Assembly: GCA_903924985.1 (NCBI GenBank)
Contig: CAIYDT010000050.1
Span: 1 to 64,000 of the forward strand
DNA: 64,000 bases
DNA from: an uncultured Acetobacteraceae bacterium
GTDB taxonomy: Bacteria > Pseudomonadota > Alphaproteobacteria > Acetobacterales > Acetobacteraceae
Reading direction: 5' to 3'
A program made the position numbers and the translations under genes. Each line of letters begins with the position of its first letter. The stretch's first letter is position 1. The notes beneath the pieces were generated by a model. That model saw only the letters and a program-made list of their open reading frames with translations, did no database searches and was not told the DNA's origin. Positions 1-8,765 of the stretch are shown here, piece by piece.

Positions 1-1
1 C

Positions 2-127
2 AATTTGGTCTGGGATAGCTATGAAGAGATCGTCGAGGCCTGCCGGAAGGCATGGGAGTTTCTGGTCAACGACCCAGGACGCATACGCTCAATCGGAATG
101 AGGCTCTGGGCGTGTGTCAGTGGTTAG
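2..127 (+). mobile_element. IS630-family transposase, C-terminal fragment
   Basis: The first 41 codons of the window read in frame as the end of an IS630-type transposase. The visible elements are a WDSYEEIVEAC stretch and a closing GRIRSIGMRLW motif that is typical of the extreme C terminus of this family. The rest of the element lies upstream of the window, so it is not possible to say whether it is intact. No inverted repeat was identified after the stop. The gene points towards the convergent luciferase-like gene. Confidence 0.75.
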
Positions 128-152
128 GGCGGTTGGTATAAGAGCCTTCCTT

Positions 153-1223
153 TTACGCCGCCGCGTAGCCCGTCTTCAGGTCCCGGATCAGCCCAGCCAA
201 AGTCTCCCGGTCCGCGTCCCCTGCGATGGGGATGCTGAATTCCGCGTGCGTCACCACATGGGCGTAGCGGTCATGCAGCTTGCGGCCGATCTCGGCGAAT
301 TTGCCGATGGTGGCGTAGAGGTTCAACACCTCATCGTCGATCATGCCGGGCATTTCCTCCCACCGCTGCTCGCGCGACAGCACGCTCATGCGTTTGGCCA
401 GATCGCCCAGGCCGTGGAACTCGAAGGCGGCGCGGTAGCTGGGGGTGGAGCAGTAGAACGCCACGCGGGCGCGGATATCGCGGATGCGCTTTTCCAGGTC
501 CTCGTCCGTCCGAGCGGTGGCGATCAGCGGCTTGATGGCGACGGCGAATTTCTCCGGATTGCGCCCCGTTTTCGCCGCGCCGAGCCGAGCGGCGGGGAGC
601 ATCACCTTCTCGATGTATTCCGCCGTGCAGACGGGGTGCGGGCGCATGCCGTCGGCACACTCCCCGGCGATGCGGCTCATGATGGGGTTCACGGCCGCGA
701 GATGGATGGGGATATCCGGATGCGCGATGGGACCGGGGTCGAACAGCGGCACCATCAGGCTCAGGCGGTAGTGCGGGCTGGAGAATTCCAGCCGCGTGCC
801 GTTCTGCCAGCAGTCCCACACCGCCCGCACGGCGCCCACATAATCGCGAATCCTCGGGCCGGCAGGTGACCACGCCATGCCGTAGCGCCGCTCGATATGC
901 GCCTTCACCTGGGTGCCGAGACCCAGCGTGAACCGGCCCCCTGACAGGCGCTGCAAGGTCCAGGCCGACATGGCGGTGGAGGTGGGGCTGCGGGGAAACG
1001 CGATGGCCACGGCGGTGGCGATCTTCAACCGAGTCGTGGCCTGAGCCGCCAAAGCGCCGACGATGTAGGGGTCTTCCTTGCACTCCTCGATCGCCAGCCC
1101 GTCGTAGCCCAGGCGCTCCAGTTCGCGCGCATCGTCGAACACCTTGCCAATGTCCAAGGGCATGTCGGGCGCGCGCAGGCCGGGATCGACCTTGCCCAGG
1201 GGCAACAGGGTTTCGATGTGCAT
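153..1223 (-). CDS. LLM class flavin-dependent oxidoreductase (F420/FMN type)
   Basis: A 356-residue protein of the bacterial-luciferase-like monooxygenase superfamily, expected to be a TIM barrel that oxidises a substrate with a reduced flavin (FMNH2 or F420). The family is shown by LERLGYDGLAIEE near the N terminus, the LGLGTQVKAHIERRYG segment around residue 105, and a later HPDIPIHLAAVNP segment. The start at 1223 is chosen because GGAGGA lies 8 bases upstream. An open frame continues upstream, but that extension looks non-native and runs into the divergent MFS gene. The substrate is unknown. The MFS exporter begins 70 bp away in the opposite direction, so the two may share a control region. 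Two further LLM genes occur in this window. Confidence 0.88.
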   Translation of the reverse strand: MHIETLLPLGKVDPGLRAPDMPLDIGKVFDDARELERLGYDGLAIEECKEDPYIVGALAAQATTRLKIATAVAIAFPRSPTSTAMSAWTLQRLSGGRFTLGLGTQVKAHIERRYGMAWSPAGPRIRDYVGAVRAVWDCWQNGTRLEFSSPHYRLSLMVPLFDPGPIAHPDIPIHLAAVNPIMSRIAGECADGMRPHPVCTAEYIEKVMLPAARLGAAKTGRNPEKFAVAIKPLIATARTDEDLEKRIRDIRARVAFYCSTPSYRAAFEFHGLGDLAKRMSVLSREQRWEEMPGMIDDEVLNLYATIGKFAEIGRKLHDRYAHVVTHAEFSIPIAGDADRETLAGLIRDLKTGYAAA

Positions 1224-1293
1224 GCGTCGGTCCTCCGTCTCACCGGAACGATAGGGGCTTCCCCGCCGAACGCCCAGTTGCGACACTGGGGGA

Positions 1294-2733
1294 ATGTCCG
1301 AGGCCCCACGCTCCCCCAACGCCACCACCCGCCGCACCCGCATCACGGCGATGATCGTCGCCACGGCCATGTTCATGCAGAACCTGGACTCCACGGTGAT
1401 CGCCACCGCGCTGCCCACCATGGCCAAGGTGTTCGGCTACGACCCGCAGCACATGAGCGTAGCGCTGACTTCTTACCTGTTGAGCCTCGCGGTGTTCATC
1501 CCCGCCAGCGGCTGGGTCGCCGACCGCTACGGGGCGCGCAACGTGTTCCGCATCGCCATCGTGGTGTTCACCATCGGCTCGGTCCTGTGCGGCCAGTCGC
1601 AGAGCCTGGCGTTCCTGGTCTGCGCCCGCATCCTGCAAGGCCTCGGCGGAGCCATGATGGTCCCCGTCGGGCGCCTGCTGCTGTTACGCACCGCCGCCAA
1701 AACCGAGCTCGTTGCCGCCATGGCGTGGCTCACGACCCCTGCCCTGCTCGGACCCGTCGTCGGGCCGCCGCTGGGGGGCTTCATCGTCACCTATTTCAAC
1801 TGGCGGTGGATTTTCAACATCAACATCCCCATCGGCATCCTGGGTTTTGTCCTGGTGACGATGTTCATCGAGGATGTGCGCGAACCCCCGCGCGGCCGGT
1901 TTGATCTGCGCGGGCTGTTTCTGACCGGCATCGCGCTGACCGGGCTGATGTTCGGGCTGGAGACTTTGGGCCGTGGCGTGGTCCCTATGTGGGCGACGAA
2001 GACGATGCTGACGGTGGGCCTGTCGGCGGCGCTGCTGTACGTGTGGCATGCCCGCCGGACGACGGAGCCCGTGCTGGATTTCACGTTGCTGAAACTGCCG
2101 TGCTTCGGGGTGGCGTTCGGCGCCATGATGCTGTTCCGCACCGGCATCGGCGCCATCCCCTTCCTGCTGCCGATGATGCTGCAAGTGGGATTCGGCAAAG
2201 CGGCGGTGGAGAGCGGGCTGATCACCTTCGCCAGCTCCGCCGGCGCTTTGGTGATGAAGCCGGCGACGCAACGGGCGCTGCGGCTGTTCGGGTTCCGCGA
2301 CACGCTTATTTGGAATGGACTTTTTTCTGGTGTGATGCTGTCGATGTGCGCCGCCTTCCGACCCACTTGGCCGGCAGCGGCGATTTACGGGGTGCTGCTG
2401 ATCGGCGGCTTGATGCGGTCGTTGCAGTTTACCGCTTACAATACGCTGGCGTACGGCGACGTGCCACGGCCGCGTATGAGCGCGGCGACCAGCCTGTACA
2501 CCGCCGGCCAGCAGCTGGCGGCGACGATCGGGGTTTCCGCCGGGGCGATGTCGCTGGCGGTGGCCGGCGGCTTCTCCGGCCACGCGGTGCCGACGCCGAT
2601 GGATTTCAGCATCGCGTTCCTGGTGGTGGGGCTGCTCACGACCGTGGCGGCGCCGGTGGCGCTGCTGATGCCGCGTTCGGCGGGCGACGATCTGACGGGG
2701 CGGCGGGCGGCAGTGCCGAGGGCTGGGGAGTAG
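1294..2733 (+). CDS. MFS transporter, DHA2/EmrB-QacA type
   Basis: A 479-residue integral membrane protein of the drug:H+ antiporter-2 branch of the major facilitator superfamily, predicted to have about 14 transmembrane helices and to export small molecules. Residues 31-41 carry the LDSTVIATALP motif at the end of helix 1, which is characteristic of the EmrB/QacA group. Residues 73-86 carry the loop 2-3 motif GWVADRYGARNVFR. Many hydrophobic segments follow through to residue 460. It is divergent from the luciferase-like monooxygenase. No membrane-fusion (EmrA) partner is adjacent, so it probably works in the inner membrane alone. The substrate cannot be told from sequence. Confidence 0.9.
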   Translation: MSEAPRSPNATTRRTRITAMIVATAMFMQNLDSTVIATALPTMAKVFGYDPQHMSVALTSYLLSLAVFIPASGWVADRYGARNVFRIAIVVFTIGSVLCGQSQSLAFLVCARILQGLGGAMMVPVGRLLLLRTAAKTELVAAMAWLTTPALLGPVVGPPLGGFIVTYFNWRWIFNINIPIGILGFVLVTMFIEDVREPPRGRFDLRGLFLTGIALTGLMFGLETLGRGVVPMWATKTMLTVGLSAALLYVWHARRTTEPVLDFTLLKLPCFGVAFGAMMLFRTGIGAIPFLLPMMLQVGFGKAAVESGLITFASSAGALVMKPATQRALRLFGFRDTLIWNGLFSGVMLSMCAAFRPTWPAAAIYGVLLIGGLMRSLQFTAYNTLAYGDVPRPRMSAATSLYTAGQQLAATIGVSAGAMSLAVAGGFSGHAVPTPMDFSIAFLVVGLLTTVAAPVALLMPRSAGDDLTGRRAAVPRAGE

Positions 2734-2930
2734 GCCGAGGCTGACGGGCTCTTCATCGACGCAACCATGGCAACGTGCCTACATTGGCGTTTGAGCTGCC
2801 TTGGAAACGCGGGGATCACCCGGCAATCTGGGGAATGTCGGGCCCGATCGAACGCCCGCTGGCCGTCGAGGTTCAGGTGAAGCAAATTGAGTCCGATGGC
2901 CGCGATGAGGATCGGAGCGATGATCCAGAA

Positions 2931-4163
2931 ATGTCTGGGATCACGCTGGCTGACTCACTTCATCTCCTGCGCACACGCCGCTTCGGAACATTCTTTTTCG
3001 CCACTCTGCTTTCAAATATCGGGACATGGACGCAACAGATAGCGGAACCATGGCTGTTGCTGAGCCTCGGCGCATCGTCGTTCCTCATTGGCCTCGATTC
3101 ATTCGCGATGGCGGCGCCCATAGGCGTGTTGACGCTGTTGGGTGGCGTGCTGGCCGATCGCGCGGACCGTCGCCATATAATCGCGACATGCCAAACGATT
3201 CAGATGCTGTGCCCGTCGCTGCTGGTCGTGCTGCTGATCACCGGATGGGTCCAACCGTGGATCGTCATCGTCCTTTCAATGGTTGTGGGTGTGACAGATG
3301 CGCTGTCCATGCCGTCATTTCAGACGATTATCCCATCGATCGTCGAACGCGATCAAATTCCCTCCGCTCTCGCGCTGAATGCGACGCAGTTCAATCTCTC
3401 GCGTGTTTTGGGGCCTGCTCTGGCCGGCATCGTATTGGCGAGCGTCGGCGCGGTGGGTTGTTTCGCGCTAAACGCCTTGTCCTACCTGCCATTCATCTGG
3501 GTAGCATTGTGGATATTGCCGCGAGGGAGGCCACCAGCGCCGGACGATGAATTTACCGAACGGGATTACCTCTTCTCCGGCCTACGGGACATTATCCGTA
3601 ACCCGGATCTTCGGGGTGGACTTCTGACGATGCTCATCACAAGCATGCTGTGCACGCCCATTGTTGTTTTTTGCCCAGTTATCGTAACAAATATGTTGCA
3701 TGGCGGTGTAAATGACTTTAGCGCGTCGATTGGTGCTTTCGGTTTGGGCGGGTTGCTTGGCGCGGTCGGGTTGCTTGGTATTGCCGGCCACATCGACCCA
3801 AGACGCATCAGTTCGTGGTGTGCTCGGGGCTACGGGTCGATATTGATATTCGCCGCGCTCAATCAGTGGTTTTGGGTATTGCCGGTGCTGCTGGGGTTCG
3901 CCGGCGCCTTGATGACCATCAGCAATACAAGCGTGAATACCTTGTTGCAATCGACCGCACCGACGACGCTGCGCGGGCAGACTATTAGTCTCTATATGGT
4001 GGCCATGCGCGGTGGTGCCTCGTTCGGCAGTCTGGCAACGGGATTGTCCTTGAGCCTCGTCGGCGTGCGCGATGCGCTACTGATCAACGGCATCCTCGCG
4101 ATCGTCGCGCAGATCGCGGTTGGGCTCTGGTGGTTCGGCCCACTGCGGCGACCTGAGGCCTGA
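2931..4163 (+). CDS. MFS transporter, EntS/MFS_3 type
   Basis: A major facilitator superfamily permease, about 410 residues from the chosen ATG. It has the N-terminal RTRRFGTFFFATLLSNIG segment and the GVLADRADRRH loop 2-3 motif of the MFS_3 (EntS-like) group, which exports siderophores and other metabolites. The frame stays open upstream to a GTG at 2775 and an ATG at 2835. I prefer 2931 because family members start about 20 residues before helix 1 and the upstream 52 codons are polar and weakly conserved in character. The gene is visibly less GC-rich than both neighbours, which may reflect horizontal transfer. It is tandem with the DHA2 permease but separated by about 200 bp. Confidence 0.85.
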   Translation: MSGITLADSLHLLRTRRFGTFFFATLLSNIGTWTQQIAEPWLLLSLGASSFLIGLDSFAMAAPIGVLTLLGGVLADRADRRHIIATCQTIQMLCPSLLVVLLITGWVQPWIVIVLSMVVGVTDALSMPSFQTIIPSIVERDQIPSALALNATQFNLSRVLGPALAGIVLASVGAVGCFALNALSYLPFIWVALWILPRGRPPAPDDEFTERDYLFSGLRDIIRNPDLRGGLLTMLITSMLCTPIVVFCPVIVTNMLHGGVNDFSASIGAFGLGGLLGAVGLLGIAGHIDPRRISSWCARGYGSILIFAALNQWFWVLPVLLGFAGALMTISNTSVNTLLQSTAPTTLRGQTISLYMVAMRGGASFGSLATGLSLSLVGVRDALLINGILAIVAQIAVGLWWFGPLRRPEA

Positions 4164-4269
4164 CGCGGAGAGCGAAGCTTCATTCGCGTGCGCTCCCAAT
4201 ACCGGCATAACCGGCCTACTTCCACCGACCCAGGTCAGTGCACCACACTCCTAACTGGGCTACAAGTTC

Positions 4270-5412
4270 ATGATGCTGCCCAACCTGGCCACCATCGCAC
4301 GGATCGACGCCTACCTCGCACATCACGTGCCCGCCTCCCCGTGCCTGATCGTCGACCTCGAAACCGTCCGCCAGCGCTACCGCGCCCTGCGCGACGCCCT
4401 GCCCCAGACCCGCGTCTACTATGCCGTCAAAGCCAACCCCGCTGCCCCCGTCATTGCCGCCCTGGCCGCCGAGGGCGCCAACTTCGACCTCGCCAGCGCC
4501 GGGGAGATTGCGCGGTGCCTCGACCTCGGCATCGCCCCGGACCGTTTCTGCTTCGGCAACACCATCAAGCCCGAAACCACCATCGCCGCCGCGCACGCCC
4601 AGGGCATCGGCCTCTATGCCTTCGACTGCGAAGCCGAGCTGGACAAGATTGCCAGCGCCGCGCCAGGCCAGCGCGTGTTCTGCCGCATCGCCGTGCATGG
4701 CGGCAAAGCGGACTGGCCGCTCAGCCGCAAATTCGGCTGCGCCCCCGCGATAGCCTCCGACCTTCTGCTGCAAGCCCGAGCAAAAGGCCTGAGACCCATC
4801 GGCGTATCCTTCCATGTGGGGTCGCAGCAAACCGACCCGGAGGCATGGACGCACGCCATCGCCCACGCCGCCACAGTGTTCCGAACCTGCGCCGGTCAGG
4901 GTCTCGCTCTGGAACTGCTGAACCTCGGCGGCGGGTTGCCGGCGCAGTATCGCACGCCGATCCCGACGCTGGACCAGTACATCCAAACCATCGAAAAAGC
5001 GCTCCGCACCCAGTTCGGCACCACCCAACCGGAGCTGATGATCGAACCCGGCCGCCACCTCACCGGCGACGCCGGCCTCCTGCGCAGTACCGTCCTGCTG
5101 ATCTCCCAACACGACTCCCGCCGCTGGGTGTATCTCGACGCCGGCCGCTACAACGGCCTCGCCGAGACCCAGAATGAGGCCATCCACTACCCCATCCGCA
5201 CGCCCGGCCGCGCCGGCCCCGCCGAACCGGTGGTGCTGGCCGGCCCCACCTGCGACAGCACCGACATTATCTACGACCGCACGCCCACCCCGCTGCCGCT
5301 CGACCTGCAAATCGGCGACACCGTCGATTTCCTCACCGCCGGCGCCTACACCGCCAGCTATGCCTCGGTGGAGTTCAATGGTTTCCCGCCTCTCCAAACC
5401 CACTGCATCTGA
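4270..5412 (+). CDS. Type III PLP-dependent decarboxylase (ornithine/diaminopimelate decarboxylase family)
   Basis: A 380-residue alanine-racemase-fold decarboxylase. Lys54 in YYAVKANP is the expected pyridoxal-phosphate Schiff-base lysine. Other family marks are FHVGSQQTD, the phosphate-binding LNLGGGLP loop, EPGRHL, the C-terminal active-site cysteine region GPTCDSTDII, and GAYTASYASVEFNG at the end. These are closest to the ornithine/lysine decarboxylase group rather than LysA. The expected product is a diamine such as putrescine, but substrate specificity is inferred. The frame begins ATGATG and either could be the start. The next gene starts 35 bp inside this one in another frame, which strongly suggests translational coupling. 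Confidence 0.88.
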   Translation: MMLPNLATIARIDAYLAHHVPASPCLIVDLETVRQRYRALRDALPQTRVYYAVKANPAAPVIAALAAEGANFDLASAGEIARCLDLGIAPDRFCFGNTIKPETTIAAAHAQGIGLYAFDCEAELDKIASAAPGQRVFCRIAVHGGKADWPLSRKFGCAPAIASDLLLQARAKGLRPIGVSFHVGSQQTDPEAWTHAIAHAATVFRTCAGQGLALELLNLGGGLPAQYRTPIPTLDQYIQTIEKALRTQFGTTQPELMIEPGRHLTGDAGLLRSTVLLISQHDSRRWVYLDAGRYNGLAETQNEAIHYPIRTPGRAGPAEPVVLAGPTCDSTDIIYDRTPTPLPLDLQIGDTVDFLTAGAYTASYASVEFNGFPPLQTHCI

Positions 5413-6727
5413 GCGCAAAGTCCTGATCCTCGGCGCCGCCGGGCGGGATTTTCACAATTTTATCCATGTCTACCGCGACGACCCCACGACACGCGTCGTC
5501 GCGTTTACCGCCGCGCAAATCCCGGGCATCGCCGACCGCCGCTTCCCGCCCGAACTCGCTGGGCCGCGCTACCCCCAGGGCATTCCGATCGAGCCGGAGG
5601 CGCACCTGGAAGCTCTCTGCCGCCAACACGGCATAGACGAAGTTGTCTTCGCCTACAGCGACCTGCCGCACGCGGCGGTGATGCATCTGGCATCGCGCGC
5701 CCTCGCGGCGGGTACCGATTTTCGCCTGCTGGGGCCGGACAGCACCATGATCAAAGCCGCAAAACCGGTCATCGCGGTGTGCGGCCTGCGCACCGGCAGC
5801 GGTAAATCCCCCGTCTCCCGCTGGCTGGCCACCCATATCCGAGACAAGGGACACAAAACAGCGGTGATCCGGCATCCCATGCCCTACGGCAACCTGGCGC
5901 TGGAACGCGTGCAGCGCTTCGCCTCCCTGTCCGACCTGACCGAAGCCCACTGCACCATCGAGGAACGCGAGGAGTACGAACCCCACATCGCCGCCGGCAC
6001 CGTCGTGTTCGCCGGAGTCGACTACGCCGCCATCGCGGAAGCGGCGGCGCAAGAGGCTGACATCCTGATCTGGGACGGCGGCAACAACGACTTTCCGTTC
6101 ATCCACCCCGACCTGACGATTGCCGTCGCCGACGCCCTGCGCCCCGATCAGGTGGACACCCACCACCCCGGCGAAACCGTGGCCCGCATGGCCGATATTT
6201 TGCTCCTCAGCAAAACCGACGCCGCCACGCCCGAGGCTATCGCCGCCCTCGAACACCGCCTACGCGCCGTCAACCCAACTGCGCCCATCCTGCGCGGCCT
6301 CTCCCCGGTGATCCTGGACAACCCCGGTGCGGTGCGCGGCAAACGTGTGCTGGCCATCGAGGACGGCCCCACTTTGACGCACGGCGGCATGGCATACGGC
6401 GCCGGCACCGTCGCGGCCCAAGCGGCGGGCGCGGCAGCATTGATCGACCCGCGGCCGTTCGCCGCCCCAGCACTAAAATGGGTGTTCGAAACTTACCCCC
6501 ACATCGGGGCCGTGCTGCCCGCCATTGGCTACGACGCAGCCCAACTAAACGGCATGGCGGAAACCATCGCGGCGAGCGACGCGGACCTCGTGGTGTCAGC
6601 CACGCCCATAGACCTTGCCGCGCTTATCCGAATCGACAAACCAATCGTCCGCGCCCGCTACGCCTTCGCCGAGGATCCTGCCACGCCGCTATCGGCCCCG
6701 ATCGACGCGTTCGTCGATCGTCAGTGA
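5378..6727 (+). CDS. COG2403-family GTPase, cyclic 2,3-diphosphoglycerate synthetase-like
   Basis: A 449-residue protein related to the cyclic 2,3-diphosphoglycerate synthetase of thermophilic methanogens and its little-studied bacterial homologues. A Rossmann-like N-terminal domain (VLILGAAGRDFHNF, residues 15-28) is followed by a P-loop at residues 136-144 (GLRTGSGKS). A DILIWDGGNNDFPF segment then looks like the Walker B region. Bacterial members have no agreed function. The ATG at 5378 lies within the decarboxylase gene (35 bp overlap); longer upstream frames are antisense-like low-complexity sequence and were not used. Its 3' end overlaps the convergent glycosyltransferase by 7 bp. Co-expression with the decarboxylase suggests a role in amino acid, diamine or carbamoyl-phosphate metabolism, which is inference. 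Confidence 0.85.
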   Translation: MVSRLSKPTASERKVLILGAAGRDFHNFIHVYRDDPTTRVVAFTAAQIPGIADRRFPPELAGPRYPQGIPIEPEAHLEALCRQHGIDEVVFAYSDLPHAAVMHLASRALAAGTDFRLLGPDSTMIKAAKPVIAVCGLRTGSGKSPVSRWLATHIRDKGHKTAVIRHPMPYGNLALERVQRFASLSDLTEAHCTIEEREEYEPHIAAGTVVFAGVDYAAIAEAAAQEADILIWDGGNNDFPFIHPDLTIAVADALRPDQVDTHHPGETVARMADILLLSKTDAATPEAIAALEHRLRAVNPTAPILRGLSPVILDNPGAVRGKRVLAIEDGPTLTHGGMAYGAGTVAAQAAGAAALIDPRPFAAPALKWVFETYPHIGAVLPAIGYDAAQLNGMAETIAASDADLVVSATPIDLAALIRIDKPIVRARYAFAEDPATPLSAPIDAFVDRQ

Positions 6728-7389
6728 TACCGCTCCCCATGCATATCGCTGCGCTTCACCGCTTCCGGCGGCACCGGTTCCCCGGCCTGCTCGTAATGAA
6801 TGGCATGGCGGGTCCGGTATGCGACCGTCGGCTGGTCCAGGAACCCAAGCCGAGCACCGCCTTCCAGCATGTGCTTCCAGACGATCTGGTCCATGACCGC
6901 CGCCACGTCCTGCGGTAGCAGCGTCCAGGCGATCATGTGACGGAACGCGGGTTTCATCACCAGCAAGCAGCTCGTGTCGATATAGGCCCGCCCATCCACC
7001 GTCGGGCATTTGCGCATCACCGACCCGTCCAGGCGGTGCAGCATGCGCGCGGATGAAACCGCATCCAGCTTGTTATCCACCGCGCATTTCAGCAGCCCCG
7101 CCAGATGCTCCGGGTAGTACCAATTATCCGAATCGAGGAAGGCGATGGCATCGGCCTCCATCGCCATCGCCTGATAGCAGCCGATCAGCCGTGGCGTGTT
7201 GCCATAATCCTTGTAGTTGCGCTGCAGCACGATGTGGGTGCCTCGGAAATCCGCCAGTTGGGCGGGACGGGAGCCATCGCAAACCAGGATGTGGTGGGCC
7301 TCGATGGTCTGCCCGCGCACACTGGCGTGGGCCTGACGGATCCAGTCCTCATTGGTCTCGAAATAGGGAGTCACGACGCAGAGCTTCAT
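6721..7389 (-). CDS. Small glycosyltransferase, GT2-like
   Basis: A 222-residue protein with the layout of a family 2 (GT-A fold) glycosyltransferase. It begins with MKLCVVTPYFETNE, has a nucleotide-binding CDGS at residues 38-41 and a DSD metal-binding motif at residues 86-88, followed by NWYYPEHLAGL. It is shorter than most GT2 enzymes and has no membrane segment, so it is probably soluble or peripheral. The last few codons overlap the convergent COG2403 gene. The acceptor is unknown. It is transcribed divergently from the sulfatase, whose start lies 74 bp away. Confidence 0.82.
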   Translation of the reverse strand: MKLCVVTPYFETNEDWIRQAHASVRGQTIEAHHILVCDGSRPAQLADFRGTHIVLQRNYKDYGNTPRLIGCYQAMAMEADAIAFLDSDNWYYPEHLAGLLKCAVDNKLDAVSSARMLHRLDGSVMRKCPTVDGRAYIDTSCLLVMKPAFRHMIAWTLLPQDVAAVMDQIVWKHMLEGGARLGFLDQPTVAYRTRHAIHYEQAGEPVPPEAVKRSDMHGERYH

Positions 7390-7463
7390 GGACTCGGACT
7401 TACCACATTTCCCGGTGCTGCAAGATTCGTGGTTCTATGGCCGCGACCGGGGAGCATCGCGCC

Positions 7464-8765
7464 ATGCCGAATAAGCCCAATATTGTCTTCATCCTGGCCG
7501 ACGACCTCGGCTATGCGGACCTGTCCTGCTACGGGCGGCGGGAATACGCGACCCCCAACATCGACCGAATCGCCGAACGCGGGGTGCGGTTTACCCAGGC
7601 TTATGCCAACTCGGCGGTGTGCTCCGCGACGCGGCTGGCGCTGATCACCGGCCGCTACCAATACCGGCTGCCCCTGGGTTTGGAGGAGCCGCTGGCCGGT
7701 AAGACCCACATCGGCCTGCCGCCGGAGCACCCGACCTTGCCCTCCCTGTTGCGCGCGCATGGGTATTCCACCGCCCTGATCGGCAAGTGGCATTTGGGGG
7801 TGCTGCCGTCGTTTGGCCCGCTGAAAAGCGGTTACGACCGGTTTTGGGGCATTCGCTCCGGGGCCATCGATTACTTCACCCATTTGAACTCGCGCGGCGC
7901 CCCGGACCTCTGGGACGGCGACGCGACGGTCGAGCAGACCGGCTACATGACCGACCTGCTGGGCGACCGAGCGGTGGAGGTGGTCAGCAGGGCCGCGACG
8001 GACGAAAAGCCTTTTCTGCTCAGCCTCCACTTCAACGCCCCCCACTGGCCCTGGGTGGCGCATGGCGACGAGCCAGAGTCGGAACGCCTGCGCGGCGGCA
8101 ATTTGCGGCACTACGACGGCGGCAGCATGCGCACCTACGCACGCATGGTGCAGGCAATGGACACCCAGATCGGCCGCGTGCTGCAGGCACTGGACGCGAA
8201 CGGCCAGTCGGACAACACCATCGTCATTTTCACCAGCGACAACGGCGGCGAGCGCTTCTCCGACACCTGGCCGTTTTCCGGTGTCAAAACCGAGTTGCTG
8301 GAGGGCGGGCTGCGCATCCCCTCCGTCATGTGCTGGCCGGCGAGGCTGCGCGCCAGCACCACCTGCGACCAGGTGATGGCAACGATGGATTGGCTGCCCA
8401 CCCTGCTGGACGCCGCCGGCACCGGACCCGACCCGGCGTATCCCTCCGACGGCATCAGCCTGCTGCCGGTCCTGACCGGCGGACCGGGAACGCCAAGGAC
8501 CCTGTTCTGGCGCTACAAAGCCAACGAGCAGGCGGCCATGCGGGACGGCCCATACAAATATCTGAAATTGCGCAACAACACCTTCCTGTTCGACGTCGTC
8601 CAGGACCCGAGGGAACGCGCCAACCTGAAAGCCCGCCTCCCCGACGTTTACACCCGCATGACCGCCGCATGGGACGCCTGGAACGCCACAATGCTGCCTG
8701 TTATCCCCGATAGCTTCGCGGAGTTGTTCACCGCCGCCGATCTGGCAGATCACATCGGGACCTGA
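7464..8765 (+). CDS. Type I sulfatase (arylsulfatase family)
   Basis: A 433-residue alkaline-phosphatase-superfamily sulfatase. Metal-binding Asp13 and Asp14 sit in FILADDLGYAD. Cys53 in CSATR fits the C-x-A-x-R signature in which cysteine is converted to formylglycine. The HWPWVAH and FTSDNGGE segments supply further metal and sulfate ligands. No signal peptide is visible from the chosen ATG, so the enzyme may be cytoplasmic. The ATG at 7464 is preceded by GGGGAG at good spacing; an open extension upstream runs antisense to the glycosyltransferase and was rejected. The stop TGA is followed immediately by the GTG of the EamA transporter, so the two form an operon. The sulfated substrate is not known. 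Confidence 0.9.
   Translation: MPNKPNIVFILADDLGYADLSCYGRREYATPNIDRIAERGVRFTQAYANSAVCSATRLALITGRYQYRLPLGLEEPLAGKTHIGLPPEHPTLPSLLRAHGYSTALIGKWHLGVLPSFGPLKSGYDRFWGIRSGAIDYFTHLNSRGAPDLWDGDATVEQTGYMTDLLGDRAVEVVSRAATDEKPFLLSLHFNAPHWPWVAHGDEPESERLRGGNLRHYDGGSMRTYARMVQAMDTQIGRVLQALDANGQSDNTIVIFTSDNGGERFSDTWPFSGVKTELLEGGLRIPSVMCWPARLRASTTCDQVMATMDWLPTLLDAAGTGPDPAYPSDGISLLPVLTGGPGTPRTLFWRYKANEQAAMRDGPYKYLKLRNNTFLFDVVQDPRERANLKARLPDVYTRMTAAWDAWNATMLPVIPDSFAELFTAADLADHIGT

Noticed and set aside
114-869. Long open frames antisense to the first luciferase-like gene, and similar shadow frames throughout
   Set aside because: High GC makes antisense frames long. They are rich in Arg, Ala and His, have no recognisable domain and lie wholly opposite clear genes.
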